Assembly: GCA_037968655.1 (NCBI GenBank)
Contig: JBBKVW010000051.1
Location: 1 to 54,880, forward strand
Length of the DNA: 54,880 nt
From: CAISIP01 sp037968655
GTDB taxonomy: Bacteria; Pseudomonadota; Gammaproteobacteria; Burkholderiales; Burkholderiaceae_C
Direction: 5' to 3'
The position numbers and the translations under genes are program-made. Under the pieces are notes generated by a model, which was not told where the DNA came from, did no database searches, and worked only from the letters and a program-made list of their open reading frames with translations. Position 1 is the stretch's first letter; each line of letters begins with the position of its first letter. Positions 1-8,071 of this stretch are shown here, piece by piece.

Positions 1-318
1 TGGCCCAGCCTGATCGGAGCCATGGGCGTCGTGCGGGCGCGCCAATTCGGGCTTGATGATCAACTGAGCTGGCTACTGATACCGCTGCTGGGCTTTTCCA
101 TAGCCGCGAGCGCCTTTACCGCCATCTTCTACGGATTGACCGACGCCGGCAAATGGAATCGACGGTTCAAAGGCGACCTGGGCGGGCAATCGTCATCGAG
201 CCAGACGAACGGCTTGACCGTTCTGATTGTGGTGTGTGCCCTTTTGGTCGGCACAACCGCTCTGATCGCCACCCTGGTGTACAGCTTCCAGCATCTGTTC
301 GAGCTCCAGGCGCTGTAG
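1..318 (+). CDS. membrane protein, C-terminal part (5' end outside window)
   Basis: The reading frame is open from base 1 to a TAG at 316-318, giving about 105 residues. Two hydrophobic segments are visible, one near the start and one close to the C-terminus, separated by a hydrophilic, serine/glutamine-rich loop. An ATG at 22 is preceded by GGAG only two bases away, too close for a normal ribosome site, so I think the gene begins upstream of the window. I recognise no family motif. It converges with the DUF486 gene 37 bases downstream. An integral inner-membrane protein is the only inference the sequence allows. Confidence 0.5.
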   Translation, partial: WPSLIGAMGVVRARQFGLDDQLSWLLIPLLGFSIAASAFTAIFYGLTDAGKWNRRFKGDLGGQSSSSQTNGLTVLIVVCALLVGTTALIATLVYSFQHLFELQAL

Positions 319-355
319 CTGCACATGCCCGCCGGCGCAATGTTGCCGGACGGCT

Positions 356-715
356 TCAGGAATCGCGGAACATGAAATACACCGCGCCAACCAGGCACAA
401 GCCAGCCCAGATGTAATCACGCTTGAAGGGCTCGCCCATGTACCACATTGCAAATGGCAGAAACACCACAAGGGTGATGACCTCCTGCATGATCTTGAGC
501 TGGCCCAGGCTGAAGCCGGCCTGCTGATAGCCGATCCGGTTTGCCGGAACCTGTAACAGGTACTCAAACAATGCGATAGCCCAGCTGACGAGGGCCGCGA
601 CGATCCAAGGTGCCGTCGCAAGGTTCTTCAAATGCCCGTACCAAGCCAGTGTCATGAACACATTGCTGGCGACCAGCAGGACGATGGTCTGCAATGAAAA
701 CGGGATCGACTGCAA
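356..715 (-). CDS. DUF486 family small membrane protein
   Basis: Four-helix inner-membrane protein of the DUF486 (DMT-like) family. Recognisable features are the N-terminal stretch with ASNVFMTLAWYGHLKNL, then FEYLLQVPANRIGY, QLKIMQEVITLVVF and the end WAGLCLVGAVYFMFR. Its function is unknown. The frame is open to a GTG at 787 (143 aa), but the family normally begins just before the first helix, so I prefer the TTG at 715 (119 aa); neither has a good ribosome site, and a GTG at 775 is a third option. It lies downstream of acnB on the same strand and may be co-transcribed. The family is secure, the start is not. Confidence 0.75.
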   Translation of the reverse strand: MQSIPFSLQTIVLLVASNVFMTLAWYGHLKNLATAPWIVAALVSWAIALFEYLLQVPANRIGYQQAGFSLGQLKIMQEVITLVVFLPFAMWYMGEPFKRDYIWAGLCLVGAVYFMFRDS

Positions 716-832
716 CAGGTTCACAGGCAATTCACACGCAAAGTTGCCATCGTGCGCACACGCAGTGAAATGCACCAGGCCAGCCACCGGCCGTCGCCGG
801 AAAGCTGCCTAGGCGAATCATCCCAGGCTGGG

Positions 833-3442
833 TCAGGCCGGAGCGCGCTCCTTCACGGCCACCGCCGCATCGGTGAACTCGTCAATCTTGTCGAAATTGA
901 GGTACTTGTAGACCGATTCGCTGGCCGCTGTCAGCACGCCCATGTCCACCATGTATTCCTCCCTGGTCGGAATTCGGCCGAGCTTGGAACAAATGGCGGC
1001 CAACTCGGCCGATCCCAGATAGACGTTGGCGTTCTTGCCCAGGCGATTGGGAAAATTGCGCGTCGAGGTGCTAAAGACCGTGGCACCCTCCTTGACCTGC
1101 GCCTGATTGCCCATGCACAGGCTGCAACCGGGCATTTCCATGCGTGCGCCAGCAGAACCCAGCACACCGTAATGCCCCTCGTCGGACAATTGCTTTGCAT
1201 CCATCTTCGTGGGTGGCGCCATCCACAGCTTGACCGGAATATCGCGCTTGTTCTCCAGCAGTTTCGACGCAGCGCGGAAATGCCCGATGTTTGTCATGCA
1301 ACTGCCGATGAATACCTCGTCAATCGTTGCGCCAGCCACATCAGACAAGGTCTTCACGTCGTCCGGATCATTCGGGCAGGCAACGACTGGCTCATGCACA
1401 TCGGCAAGGTCGATCTCGATCACCGCCGCGTATTCGGCATTCGCGTCGGCCTTCATCAGCACCGGATCGGCCAGCCAGTCCTGCATCGCCTTGATGCGCC
1501 GCTCAATCGTTCGCGGATCGGAGTAGCCATTGGCAATCATCCACTTGAGCATGGTGATGTTGCTGGTGATGTATTCGATGATCGGCGCCTTGTCCAGATG
1601 CACGGTGCAACCGGCAGCAGAGCGTTCCGCTGACGCATCGCTGAGTTCAAACGCCTGCTCGACCTTCAGGTCCGGCAGACCCTCGATCTCGAGAATGCGG
1701 CCGGAAAAGATGTTTTTCTTGCCTTGTTTGGCCACGGTGAGCAAGCCAGCCCGAATTGCATACAAGGGGATGGCGTTGACCAGGTCACGCAGCGTCACAC
1801 CCGATTGCAGCTTTCCCTTGAAACGCACCAATACACTTTCCGGCATGTCCAGCGGCATCACGCCGGTTGCGGCGCCAAAAGCGACCAGACCGGAGCCCGC
1901 CGGAAAGCTGATCCCGATCGGAAAGCGCGTGTGGCTGTCGCCACCGGTGCCTACGGTATCGGGCATCAGCATGCGATTGAGCCAACTATGGATGATGCCG
2001 TCGCCTGGGCGCAGGCTGATACCGCCGCGGTTGCTCATGAAGTCGGGCAGTTCATGGTGCATCTTGACATCGACCGGCTTCGGATACGCGGCGGTATGGC
2101 AAAACGACTGCATTACCAGATCGGCGCTAAAGCCAAGGCAGGCCAAGTCCTTCAATTCATCGCGCGTCATCGGGCCGGTCGTGTCCTGGGAACCAACCGA
2201 GGTCATGCGCGGTTCGCAGTAGGTGCCAGGACGCACGCCCTGCCCCTCGGGCAATCCCACGGCACGACCGACCATCTTTTGCGCCAGCGTGAAACCGGCC
2301 TTGCTGTCCTTCGGATTCTGAGGCAGCCGAAACAACGTGCTCGGAGCCAATCCCAATGCCTCGCGTGCCTTGGCGGTCAACCCGCGGCCGATGATCAGCG
2401 CAATCCGTCCCCCGGCGCGCACCTCGTCGAACAAGACCTCGCTCTTGAGCGTGAACTCGGCAATCACCTTGCCATCCTTGAGCGCCTTGCCTTCATACGG
2501 GCGCAGTTCGACGACGTCGCCCATCTGCATCTGGCTCACGTCCAGTTCGATCGGCAAGGCGCCGGAATCTTCCATCGTGTTGTAGAAGATCGGCGCAATC
2601 TTGCTGCCCAGGCACACGCCCCCGAAACGCTTGTTCGGCACAAACGGAATGTCTTCCCCGGTGAACCACAACACCGAGTTGGTAGCCGACTTGCGGCTGG
2701 ATCCGGTACCCACCACGTCGCCCACATAGGCCACCAGATTGCCACGGGCTCGCAGGTCCTCGATGAACTTGACTGGCCCGCGCTTGCCGTCCTGCTCGGG
2801 CGTAACGCCTGCACGCGGATTCTTGTGCATCGCCAGCGCATGCAATGGGATGTCAGGCCGGCTCCAGGCATCGGGTGCGGGCGACAGGTCGTCGGTATTG
2901 ATTTCACCAGCCACCTTGAAGATGCTGACGGTGATGCTTTCTGGCACCTCCGGCCGGCTGGTAAACCATTCGCCATCGGCCCAGCTTTGCAACACCGCCT
3001 TGGCAAGCGCATTGCCCTTTTCTGCCTTTTCCTGGACATCGTGGAACTGGTCGAACATCAGCAAGGTTTTCTTCAAACCGTCTGCCGCCACCGCTGCCAG
3101 GTTTTCATCGTCAAGCAGGTCGACCAGCGGACCGATGTTGTAGCCTCCCAGCATGGTGCCAAGCAGTTCGGTCGCCTTCTCGCGGCTGATCAGGGTCGAT
3201 TTCTCACTGCCGTGCGCAACTGCTGCGAGGTAGCTGGCCTTGACTTTGGCAGCGTCATCAACTCCTGCCGGCACCCGATGCGTCAACAAGTCGAGCAACT
3301 CGGCGCCGCCATCCAATGCGCCACCGGCCCTCGCCTGCTTGAGCAGGTCCACCAATTGAGCAACCTGTTCTGCCGACAACGGCAACGGCGGAATCCCCAG
3401 CGCGGCGCGCTCAGCGACATGGGTGCGATAGGCTTGCATCAT
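833..3442 (-). CDS. acnB: aconitate hydratase B
   Basis: Bifunctional aconitase/2-methylisocitrate dehydratase, a cytoplasmic [4Fe-4S] enzyme that isomerises citrate to isocitrate. The 869-aa length matches the AcnB family (about 865). It has the AcnB-specific order: N-terminal HEAT-like helical domain, swivel domain, then the catalytic domains. Cluster cysteines are visible as GSCMTN (C715) and CSLCMGN (C773, C776), and GTGGDSHTRFPIG is the substrate-site motif. The ATG at 3442 follows AGGAGAG at about 3449-3455 and gives the usual N-terminus (AYRTHVAERAALGI). It is probably the fourth gene of a leftward mdh-CoA lyase-exported protein-acnB unit. All key residues are present. Confidence 0.98.
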   Translation of the reverse strand: MMQAYRTHVAERAALGIPPLPLSAEQVAQLVDLLKQARAGGALDGGAELLDLLTHRVPAGVDDAAKVKASYLAAVAHGSEKSTLISREKATELLGTMLGGYNIGPLVDLLDDENLAAVAADGLKKTLLMFDQFHDVQEKAEKGNALAKAVLQSWADGEWFTSRPEVPESITVSIFKVAGEINTDDLSPAPDAWSRPDIPLHALAMHKNPRAGVTPEQDGKRGPVKFIEDLRARGNLVAYVGDVVGTGSSRKSATNSVLWFTGEDIPFVPNKRFGGVCLGSKIAPIFYNTMEDSGALPIELDVSQMQMGDVVELRPYEGKALKDGKVIAEFTLKSEVLFDEVRAGGRIALIIGRGLTAKAREALGLAPSTLFRLPQNPKDSKAGFTLAQKMVGRAVGLPEGQGVRPGTYCEPRMTSVGSQDTTGPMTRDELKDLACLGFSADLVMQSFCHTAAYPKPVDVKMHHELPDFMSNRGGISLRPGDGIIHSWLNRMLMPDTVGTGGDSHTRFPIGISFPAGSGLVAFGAATGVMPLDMPESVLVRFKGKLQSGVTLRDLVNAIPLYAIRAGLLTVAKQGKKNIFSGRILEIEGLPDLKVEQAFELSDASAERSAAGCTVHLDKAPIIEYITSNITMLKWMIANGYSDPRTIERRIKAMQDWLADPVLMKADANAEYAAVIEIDLADVHEPVVACPNDPDDVKTLSDVAGATIDEVFIGSCMTNIGHFRAASKLLENKRDIPVKLWMAPPTKMDAKQLSDEGHYGVLGSAGARMEMPGCSLCMGNQAQVKEGATVFSTSTRNFPNRLGKNANVYLGSAELAAICSKLGRIPTREEYMVDMGVLTAASESVYKYLNFDKIDEFTDAAVAVKERAPA

Positions 3443-3499
3443 CGTTCTCTCTCCTGGTTAGGTAATCTGCACTCGAACCCCGACTTCCAGTAGGGTTCT

Positions 3500-3943
3500 C
3501 TATTTCTTGACCGCATCGCTACCGGACTTGTCATCCAGCACATTGACCGGCGGATTTTTGAGCATCTCGTCGGCAACCTGCACCTGAGCGGCGCTCTTGC
3601 ATTCGTCAGCCAAGCGTTTGCCCTGTTTCTGATTCATCAGCATCGACTTGTTGGCCAATTGCAGCCAAACGATTCCGGCCGACTTGTCCTCCAGGCGAAC
3701 GGCGCCGGTAGTCGTCAACTCAGGCGACACGCGGTAGCGGGCTTTTCCGATTCGCAGGTTGAAAAACCCTTGCTGGCCAGGGTCGGCGGTCAACTCGACC
3801 GTCTGGCCCAGCTCGCATGGCAAGCTGCCGACATGGACCTGCCCCGCGACCGCAATATGCATGGCAGACATTGCCACGGTTTGCGCCAACGAGGAACTTG
3901 CGAGGAACATCGACAGTGCAATACAAGGAACTGCCTTTAGCAT
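3500..3943 (-). CDS. small exported protein of unknown function
   Basis: A 147-aa protein with a clear N-terminal signal peptide (MLKAVPCIALSMFLASSSLAQ) and a likely signal peptidase I site after SLA, so it is periplasmic. Two cysteines follow in the mature part (LPCEL and DEC). The ATG at 3943 is preceded by GAGGTG and is better than the longer open frame that runs on to 4282 inside the neighbouring gene. It sits 28 bases after the CoA lyase gene and 57 bases before acnB, so it is probably carried in the same transcript. I recognise no domain; its role is unknown. Confidence 0.75.
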   Translation of the reverse strand: MLKAVPCIALSMFLASSSLAQTVAMSAMHIAVAGQVHVGSLPCELGQTVELTADPGQQGFFNLRIGKARYRVSPELTTTGAVRLEDKSAGIVWLQLANKSMLMNQKQGKRLADECKSAAQVQVADEMLKNPPVNVLDDKSGSDAVKK

Positions 3944-3971
3944 GGAACACCTCGCAATATTGAATCTCGCA

Positions 3972-5000
3972 TTATTGCAATGAAGCCGCGAAATGCCGTT
4001 TCGCTGCATCAGGCAAGCCCTGGCCAGTTCGATGCGCCCGTTCCAGAATTTGCCAATACAGGCGATAGCTGGCCCGATCGTGCAGTTGACCCTGGTAGTC
4101 AATCGGAGCCCAGTGCGCCGCCTGCGCCCGATCGATGATGTCGGCGGCCAGGGAAATATCAGCACCGCTTGGCGCGAATGCGGCCAGAATCGGGCGAATC
4201 TGATTCGGATGAATGCTCCACATGCGGGTAAAGCCCAGTTCAGTAGCCGCGACCAGAGCCGCCTTGCCGATGGCGTCGGCATCGCGAAATTCGGTCACTA
4301 CACAATGCGATGGCGCTTTGCCATGCGCATGGCAAGCTGATGCAATCTCCAGTTTGGCGCGCAGCACCAGCGGATGCGAGAACTGGCCGATTCCGGACAT
4401 GCCCTTGGCCGGGATGGCACCACCATGGGCCGACACAAAATCCATCAGGCCAAAACTGATCGACTCAACGCGCGGATGGGCGGCAATATCAAACGCCCGA
4501 TGGACCGCCGCTGGCGATTCCAACAGCACGTGCACAGGCAATCCATAGCTCCCTGCGCCACTGCCAATCCGATCGATCAGTTCGACCGCACGCTCCACGT
4601 CCGCGACCGACTCCACTTTCGGAATCATCAGGTGGGACAACAACGAGCCCGCACCGGCAATGATTGTCTTGACATCCTGCTCAAACGCGCTGTGGCCGAC
4701 TGGATGCACCCGCGCAGCAATACGCGGGCGGCGCGTCTGATCGATTCCATCAAAAGGCGCCATGGCTGATCGCACCAACTCGACGACCAGCGCGGCATGC
4801 GCACGCTCGCCGCCAACCGGCGCACCGTCTTCGCAATCCAGGGTGACGTCAAAAACGCACGCTCCAAATTCGATCGTCAGTTCGCGTTGCAAGGCCAGGC
4901 TCTTGCGCATGCGATCGGGTACGCCGCTGTAATGGTCACATACCGGCAAGATTCCGGTAGCGGCCTGGGCACCGAGCAGGACTTCGCGCGGATGCTGCAC
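3972..5000 (-). CDS. HpcH/HpaI aldolase / citrate lyase family protein (CoA-ester lyase)
   Basis: A 342-aa TIM-barrel protein of the CitE-like branch, which cleaves or forms C-C bonds of acyl-CoA esters such as malyl-CoA or citramalyl-CoA. Visible family features are FDVTLDCEDGAP near the N-terminus, ARVHPVGH, the metal-binding glutamate in MIPKVES, VHVLLESPAAV, the aspartate of FGLMDFVSAHGG, and SIHPNQI near the C-terminus. There is no citrate-lyase alpha or gamma subunit nearby, so it is not part of a classical citrate lyase. It starts three bases after mdh ends, indicating co-transcription with a TCA gene. The exact substrate cannot be read from sequence. Confidence 0.88.
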   Translation of the reverse strand: MQHPREVLLGAQAATGILPVCDHYSGVPDRMRKSLALQRELTIEFGACVFDVTLDCEDGAPVGGERAHAALVVELVRSAMAPFDGIDQTRRPRIAARVHPVGHSAFEQDVKTIIAGAGSLLSHLMIPKVESVADVERAVELIDRIGSGAGSYGLPVHVLLESPAAVHRAFDIAAHPRVESISFGLMDFVSAHGGAIPAKGMSGIGQFSHPLVLRAKLEIASACHAHGKAPSHCVVTEFRDADAIGKAALVAATELGFTRMWSIHPNQIRPILAAFAPSGADISLAADIIDRAQAAHWAPIDYQGQLHDRASYRLYWQILERAHRTGQGLPDAAKRHFAASLQ

Positions 5001-5003
5001 GGT

Positions 5004-5990
5004 CTACAGCAGATGGGCGACGCCGGCCTTTTCGTCCTGCAATTCCTTGAGCGTCTTGTCGATGCACTCCTGACTGAACGCATCGATCTCCAGTCCTTCG
5101 ACCAGTTTGTACTCTCCAGCCTCGCAAGTCACTGCAAAGCCGAACATGGTGTCTTCGGGGATTCCATACTGGCCATCCGATGCAATGCCCATAGTCACCC
5201 ATTTGCCATTGGTACCCAGGGCCCAGTCATGCATGTGGTCAATGGCGGCATTGGCGGCAGACGCCGCAGACGACACACCACGTGCTGCGATGATGGCCGC
5301 GCCGCGTTTTCCGACCGTTGGCAGGAAGGTGTTCGCGTTCCAGTCCTGATCATTGATCATCTGCTTGACGCCCTGCCCCTTGATGGTGGCGAAACGGTAG
5401 TCGGCATACATGGTGGGCGAATGGTTGCCCCAAACCACCAGTTTCTCGATCTCCGACACCGCCTTGCCGGTCTTGGCGGCAATCTGGCTCAAGGCACGGT
5501 TGTGATCGAGTCGCAGCATCGCAGTGAAGTTGCGGCGTGGCAGATCGGGGGCGCTTTTCATCGCGATATAGGCATTGGTATTGGCAGGGTTGCCAACGAC
5601 CAACACTTTGACATTGCGGCTGGCAACTGCATTGAGCGCCTTGCCCTGCGCCGTGAAAATCTGCGCATTGGCAGCCAGCAGATCTGCCCGCTCCATGCCG
5701 GGGCCACGCGGACGGGCGCCAACCAGCAGGGCGTAGTCTGTGTCCTTGAACGCCTGCATTGGGTCGCCGTGCGCCTCCATGCCCAACAGCAGGGGGAAGG
5801 CGCAGTCCTCCAATTCCATCATTACGCCCTTAAGCGCGGTCTGGGCCTTTTCATCCGGGATTTCCAACAGTTGCAAAATCACCGGCTGATCGGGACCCAG
5901 CATCGCTCCACTGGCAATGCGAAACAATAACGCGTATCCGATTTGACCCGCGGCACCGGTGACAGCAACGCGAACAGGCTTTTTACTCAT
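5004..5990 (-). CDS. mdh: malate dehydrogenase
   Basis: NAD-dependent malate dehydrogenase (328 aa), interconverting malate and oxaloacetate in the cytoplasmic TCA cycle. It has the Rossmann motif GAAGQIG (residues 12-18), the active-site loop ARPRGPGMERADLL, GNPANTNAY and the catalytic histidine in WGNHSPTMYADY. The open frame extends 26 codons upstream, but the ATG at 5990 gives the family N-terminus (MSKKPVRVAVTGAAGQIGYA) and has GGAG upstream. It is the first gene of the leftward TCA unit and diverges from the GntR regulator; the palindrome at 6114-6131 lies in its upstream region. Confidence 0.97.
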   Translation of the reverse strand: MSKKPVRVAVTGAAGQIGYALLFRIASGAMLGPDQPVILQLLEIPDEKAQTALKGVMMELEDCAFPLLLGMEAHGDPMQAFKDTDYALLVGARPRGPGMERADLLAANAQIFTAQGKALNAVASRNVKVLVVGNPANTNAYIAMKSAPDLPRRNFTAMLRLDHNRALSQIAAKTGKAVSEIEKLVVWGNHSPTMYADYRFATIKGQGVKQMINDQDWNANTFLPTVGKRGAAIIAARGVSSAASAANAAIDHMHDWALGTNGKWVTMGIASDGQYGIPEDTMFGFAVTCEAGEYKLVEGLEIDAFSQECIDKTLKELQDEKAGVAHLL

Positions 5991-6106
5991 GGCCAGGACT
6001 CCAAGATGAAAGTGGGTAATGCAGGGCGATTCGGCAGGCCAATGCGCATGCGCTTGGCCGCCAGGCAAGGCTCGGAGTTTACCTGCGAAACCGCGCGGGC
6101 GTCAAT

Positions 6107-6134
6107 TTGTCTTATATCTTATATAAGATATGAT
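6107..6134 (+). promoter_or_regulatory. candidate promoter for the GntR gene overlapping the palindrome
   Basis: TTGTCT (6107-6112) and TATGAT (6129-6134) are separated by 16 bases and resemble sigma-70 -35 and -10 boxes, 55 bases upstream of the regulator ATG. The perfect palindrome 6114-6131 fills the spacer and runs into the -10 box, the usual geometry of an autorepressed promoter. The match is to consensus only. Confidence 0.4.
6114..6131. promoter_or_regulatory. 18-bp perfect palindrome, candidate operator between mdh and gntR
   Basis: ATATCTTATATAAGATAT reads identically on both strands, all nine base pairs matching. It sits in the 198-bp space between divergent mdh and the GntR/UTRA gene, 58 bases from the regulator start and 124 from the mdh start. 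The AT-rich block stands out from the GC-rich surroundings. GntR-family dimers bind such inverted repeats, so this is the natural candidate site for the neighbouring regulator; that assignment is inference. Confidence 0.6.
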
Positions 6135-6188
6135 TCGACGGTCCGCACGGCCCGCTATCTGGCGCGGCGGCGACACTTATTCCTCACC

Positions 6189-6992
6189 ATGCCAAGCAAG
6201 ACTGCGACTGCCCACCGCGACCCTTTGTGGGCTGGCGCCGCCCATGCGGCGGCGCCAGCGCAGGGTACGCCAGCGTTCAGCCCCTTGTACAGGCAGATCA
6301 AGGGCTTGATCCTGAGCGGCCTGCAGGCCGGTGAGTGGAAGCCAGGCGAATCGATACCCAGTGAAATGGAGTTGGCGGAGCGATTCCGAGTCAGCCAGGG
6401 CACGGTGCGCAAGGCGATCGACGAACTGGCGGGCGACAATTTGCTGGTGCGGCGCCAGGGCAAGGGCACCTTCGTGGCGACCCATGCCGAGCACCATGTT
6501 CAATATCGCTTTCTCAAGCTGGTGCCAGATGTCGGCGACACCAACAGCGAAGGGCCGGCCGATCGCGACATCATCGATTGCCGGCGCCTGCGTGCGGTGG
6601 CTGATGTGGCGCGCTCTCTCGCCCTGCGTACCGGCGACGCCGTGTTGCAGGTTCGACGGGTACTGTCGTTTGCCGGCGAGCCGACAATTCTGGAAGACAT
6701 ATGGCTCCCGGGCAGCCCGTTCAAGGGCCTGACGGCTGAGCGACTGACTGCCTTCGACGGACCGATGTATGCGCTGTTCGAGACGGAATTCGGCGTTCGC
6801 ATGGTGCGCGCGCGCGAGCAGATACGCGCTGTATTGCCAGACGCGGAGCAAGCCGCGCTGCTCGCGGTCACGGCGCAATCTCCATTGCTCAGCGTCGAAA
6901 GAATTGCCTTCACATATGATGGGCGGCCCATGGAAATGCGGCGCGGCCTGTATCGGACCGACAAACACTATTACCAGAACGAACTGCAATAG
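6189..6992 (+). CDS. GntR family transcriptional regulator (HutC/UTRA type)
   Basis: DNA-binding regulator of 267 aa. A GntR winged helix covers about residues 33-97 (SPLYRQIKGLILSG, GESIPSEMELAERF, SQGTVRKAIDEL, RRQGKGTFV), followed by an effector-binding UTRA domain (about 110-260) ending in MEMRRGLYRTDKHYY. The ATG at 6189 gives an extra alanine-rich N-terminal tail of about 30 residues; there is no strong ribosome site. It is flanked by divergent mdh and downstream sdhC, so a role in controlling TCA-cycle genes is a reasonable inference. The 18-bp palindrome immediately upstream is its likely operator. The ligand is unknown. Confidence 0.9.
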   Translation: MPSKTATAHRDPLWAGAAHAAAPAQGTPAFSPLYRQIKGLILSGLQAGEWKPGESIPSEMELAERFRVSQGTVRKAIDELAGDNLLVRRQGKGTFVATHAEHHVQYRFLKLVPDVGDTNSEGPADRDIIDCRRLRAVADVARSLALRTGDAVLQVRRVLSFAGEPTILEDIWLPGSPFKGLTAERLTAFDGPMYALFETEFGVRMVRAREQIRAVLPDAEQAALLAVTAQSPLLSVERIAFTYDGRPMEMRRGLYRTDKHYYQNELQ

Positions 6993-7132
6993 CGCGCTGG
7001 CCAGCCAATGAATTGGTTGGCTTCACGGGAGGGCCAGTTCTGCAAGCCCGGTGTCAGGCCCACCGGTTCGAATAGAATTTTTCCCAACTTGCATACCAAC
7101 TCACAACCCAGAGCCGATCAGAAATACAAGCC

Positions 7133-7579
7133 ATGAACGAACCGGACACATTTTCCCGGGCCAAGCGGCCTGTATTTCGCAATATCAATGCGTTCACCGA
7201 CTTGCCCAGCTACCGGCTCCCATTGGCCGCGCTGGTCTCGATATTGCACCGGATCAGCGGGGCGCTGATGTTTCTGCTGTTGCCATTCATCATCTGGATG
7301 TTCGACATGTCGATTTCTTCGGAGATTTCCTACGCGCGTTTCACCAACGTGTTTACGCAGGGCAATGGCCTTTTCCCTGGCTGGTTCCTCAGATTGGTCG
7401 CGTTGGCCTTGATCTGGGCCTATTTGCACCATTTGATCGCTGGCTTGCGCCACTTGTGGATGGATGTCAGCCACGCCGCGGTCAGCAAGGAATTCGGTCG
7501 GCGGTCGGCAGTCGTGACCCTGGTGCTGAGCATCGGACTGACACTGATCCTGATGGCCAAGCTGTTCGGCTTGTATTGA
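7133..7579 (+). CDS. sdhC: succinate dehydrogenase cytochrome b556 subunit
   Basis: Membrane anchor subunit of complex II (148 aa). It has three transmembrane helices, the ubiquinone-site HRISG motif (residues 39-43) at the start of helix I, and the heme-ligand region LHHLIAGLRHLWMD, in which H100 aligns with the conserved heme histidine. It is the first gene of the sdhCDAB-sdhE-gltA run. A TAGAAT at 7073-7078 could be a -10 box, but I see no good -35 at the right distance. It forms the quinone-reducing membrane part together with SdhD. Confidence 0.96.
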   Translation: MNEPDTFSRAKRPVFRNINAFTDLPSYRLPLAALVSILHRISGALMFLLLPFIIWMFDMSISSEISYARFTNVFTQGNGLFPGWFLRLVALALIWAYLHHLIAGLRHLWMDVSHAAVSKEFGRRSAVVTLVLSIGLTLILMAKLFGLY

Positions 7580-7668
7580 AACCGCTGAACTACTCATGCC
7601 GACGAAATTCCCCCGACTTTGCAGGCGTTGGCCATTGTGCCGGCGCGAAGAATAAGGATTAACTGACC

Positions 7669-8034
7669 ATGGCTGTCAATTTCGGATCGCGGCGCATCGT
7701 CGTCGGCGCCCACTATGGATTGCGCGACTGGCTCAGTCAGCGCGTCACGGCCGCCCTGATGGCGATTTTCACCGTGATCGTTTTGATCCAGGTGCTGGCG
7801 GTCAAAGGGCCAGTGGGCTACGAGCAATGGGCAGGCATTTTTGCGGCGCAGTGGATGAAGGCGCTCAGCTTCGTGGTCATCATCGCCCTGCTCTACCATG
7901 TCTGGGTTGGCATGCGCGACATCTGGATGGACTATGTGCAATCGGTCTTCGCCCGATTGCTGCTGCAGGTGTTGTCCATCTTCTGGCTGGTCGGATGTGC
8001 CGGTTGGGCCATTCAAGTCCTGTGGCGACTGTGA
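7669..8034 (+). CDS. sdhD: succinate dehydrogenase membrane anchor subunit D
   Basis: Second membrane anchor of complex II (121 aa) with three predicted helices. The N-terminal GLRDWLSQRVTA and the HVWVGMRDIWMDY motif of helix II (H77 likely the second heme ligand) are typical of proteobacterial SdhD. The ATG at 7669 has AAGGA upstream at 7654-7658. The 89-base gap after sdhC is larger than the other gaps in the operon; I see no terminator-like hairpin in it. Confidence 0.95.
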   Translation: MAVNFGSRRIVVGAHYGLRDWLSQRVTAALMAIFTVIVLIQVLAVKGPVGYEQWAGIFAAQWMKALSFVVIIALLYHVWVGMRDIWMDYVQSVFARLLLQVLSIFWLVGCAGWAIQVLWRL

Positions 8035-8071
8035 GTGCGGCCCGCCAACTTACCAATTCTGATTTCTGCCC

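Noticed and set aside
1724..3493. 589-codon open frame on the plus strand antisense to acnB
   Set aside because: It lies opposite a clear, full-length acnB; the histidine- and glutamine-rich translation has no domain and is a GC-bias shadow.
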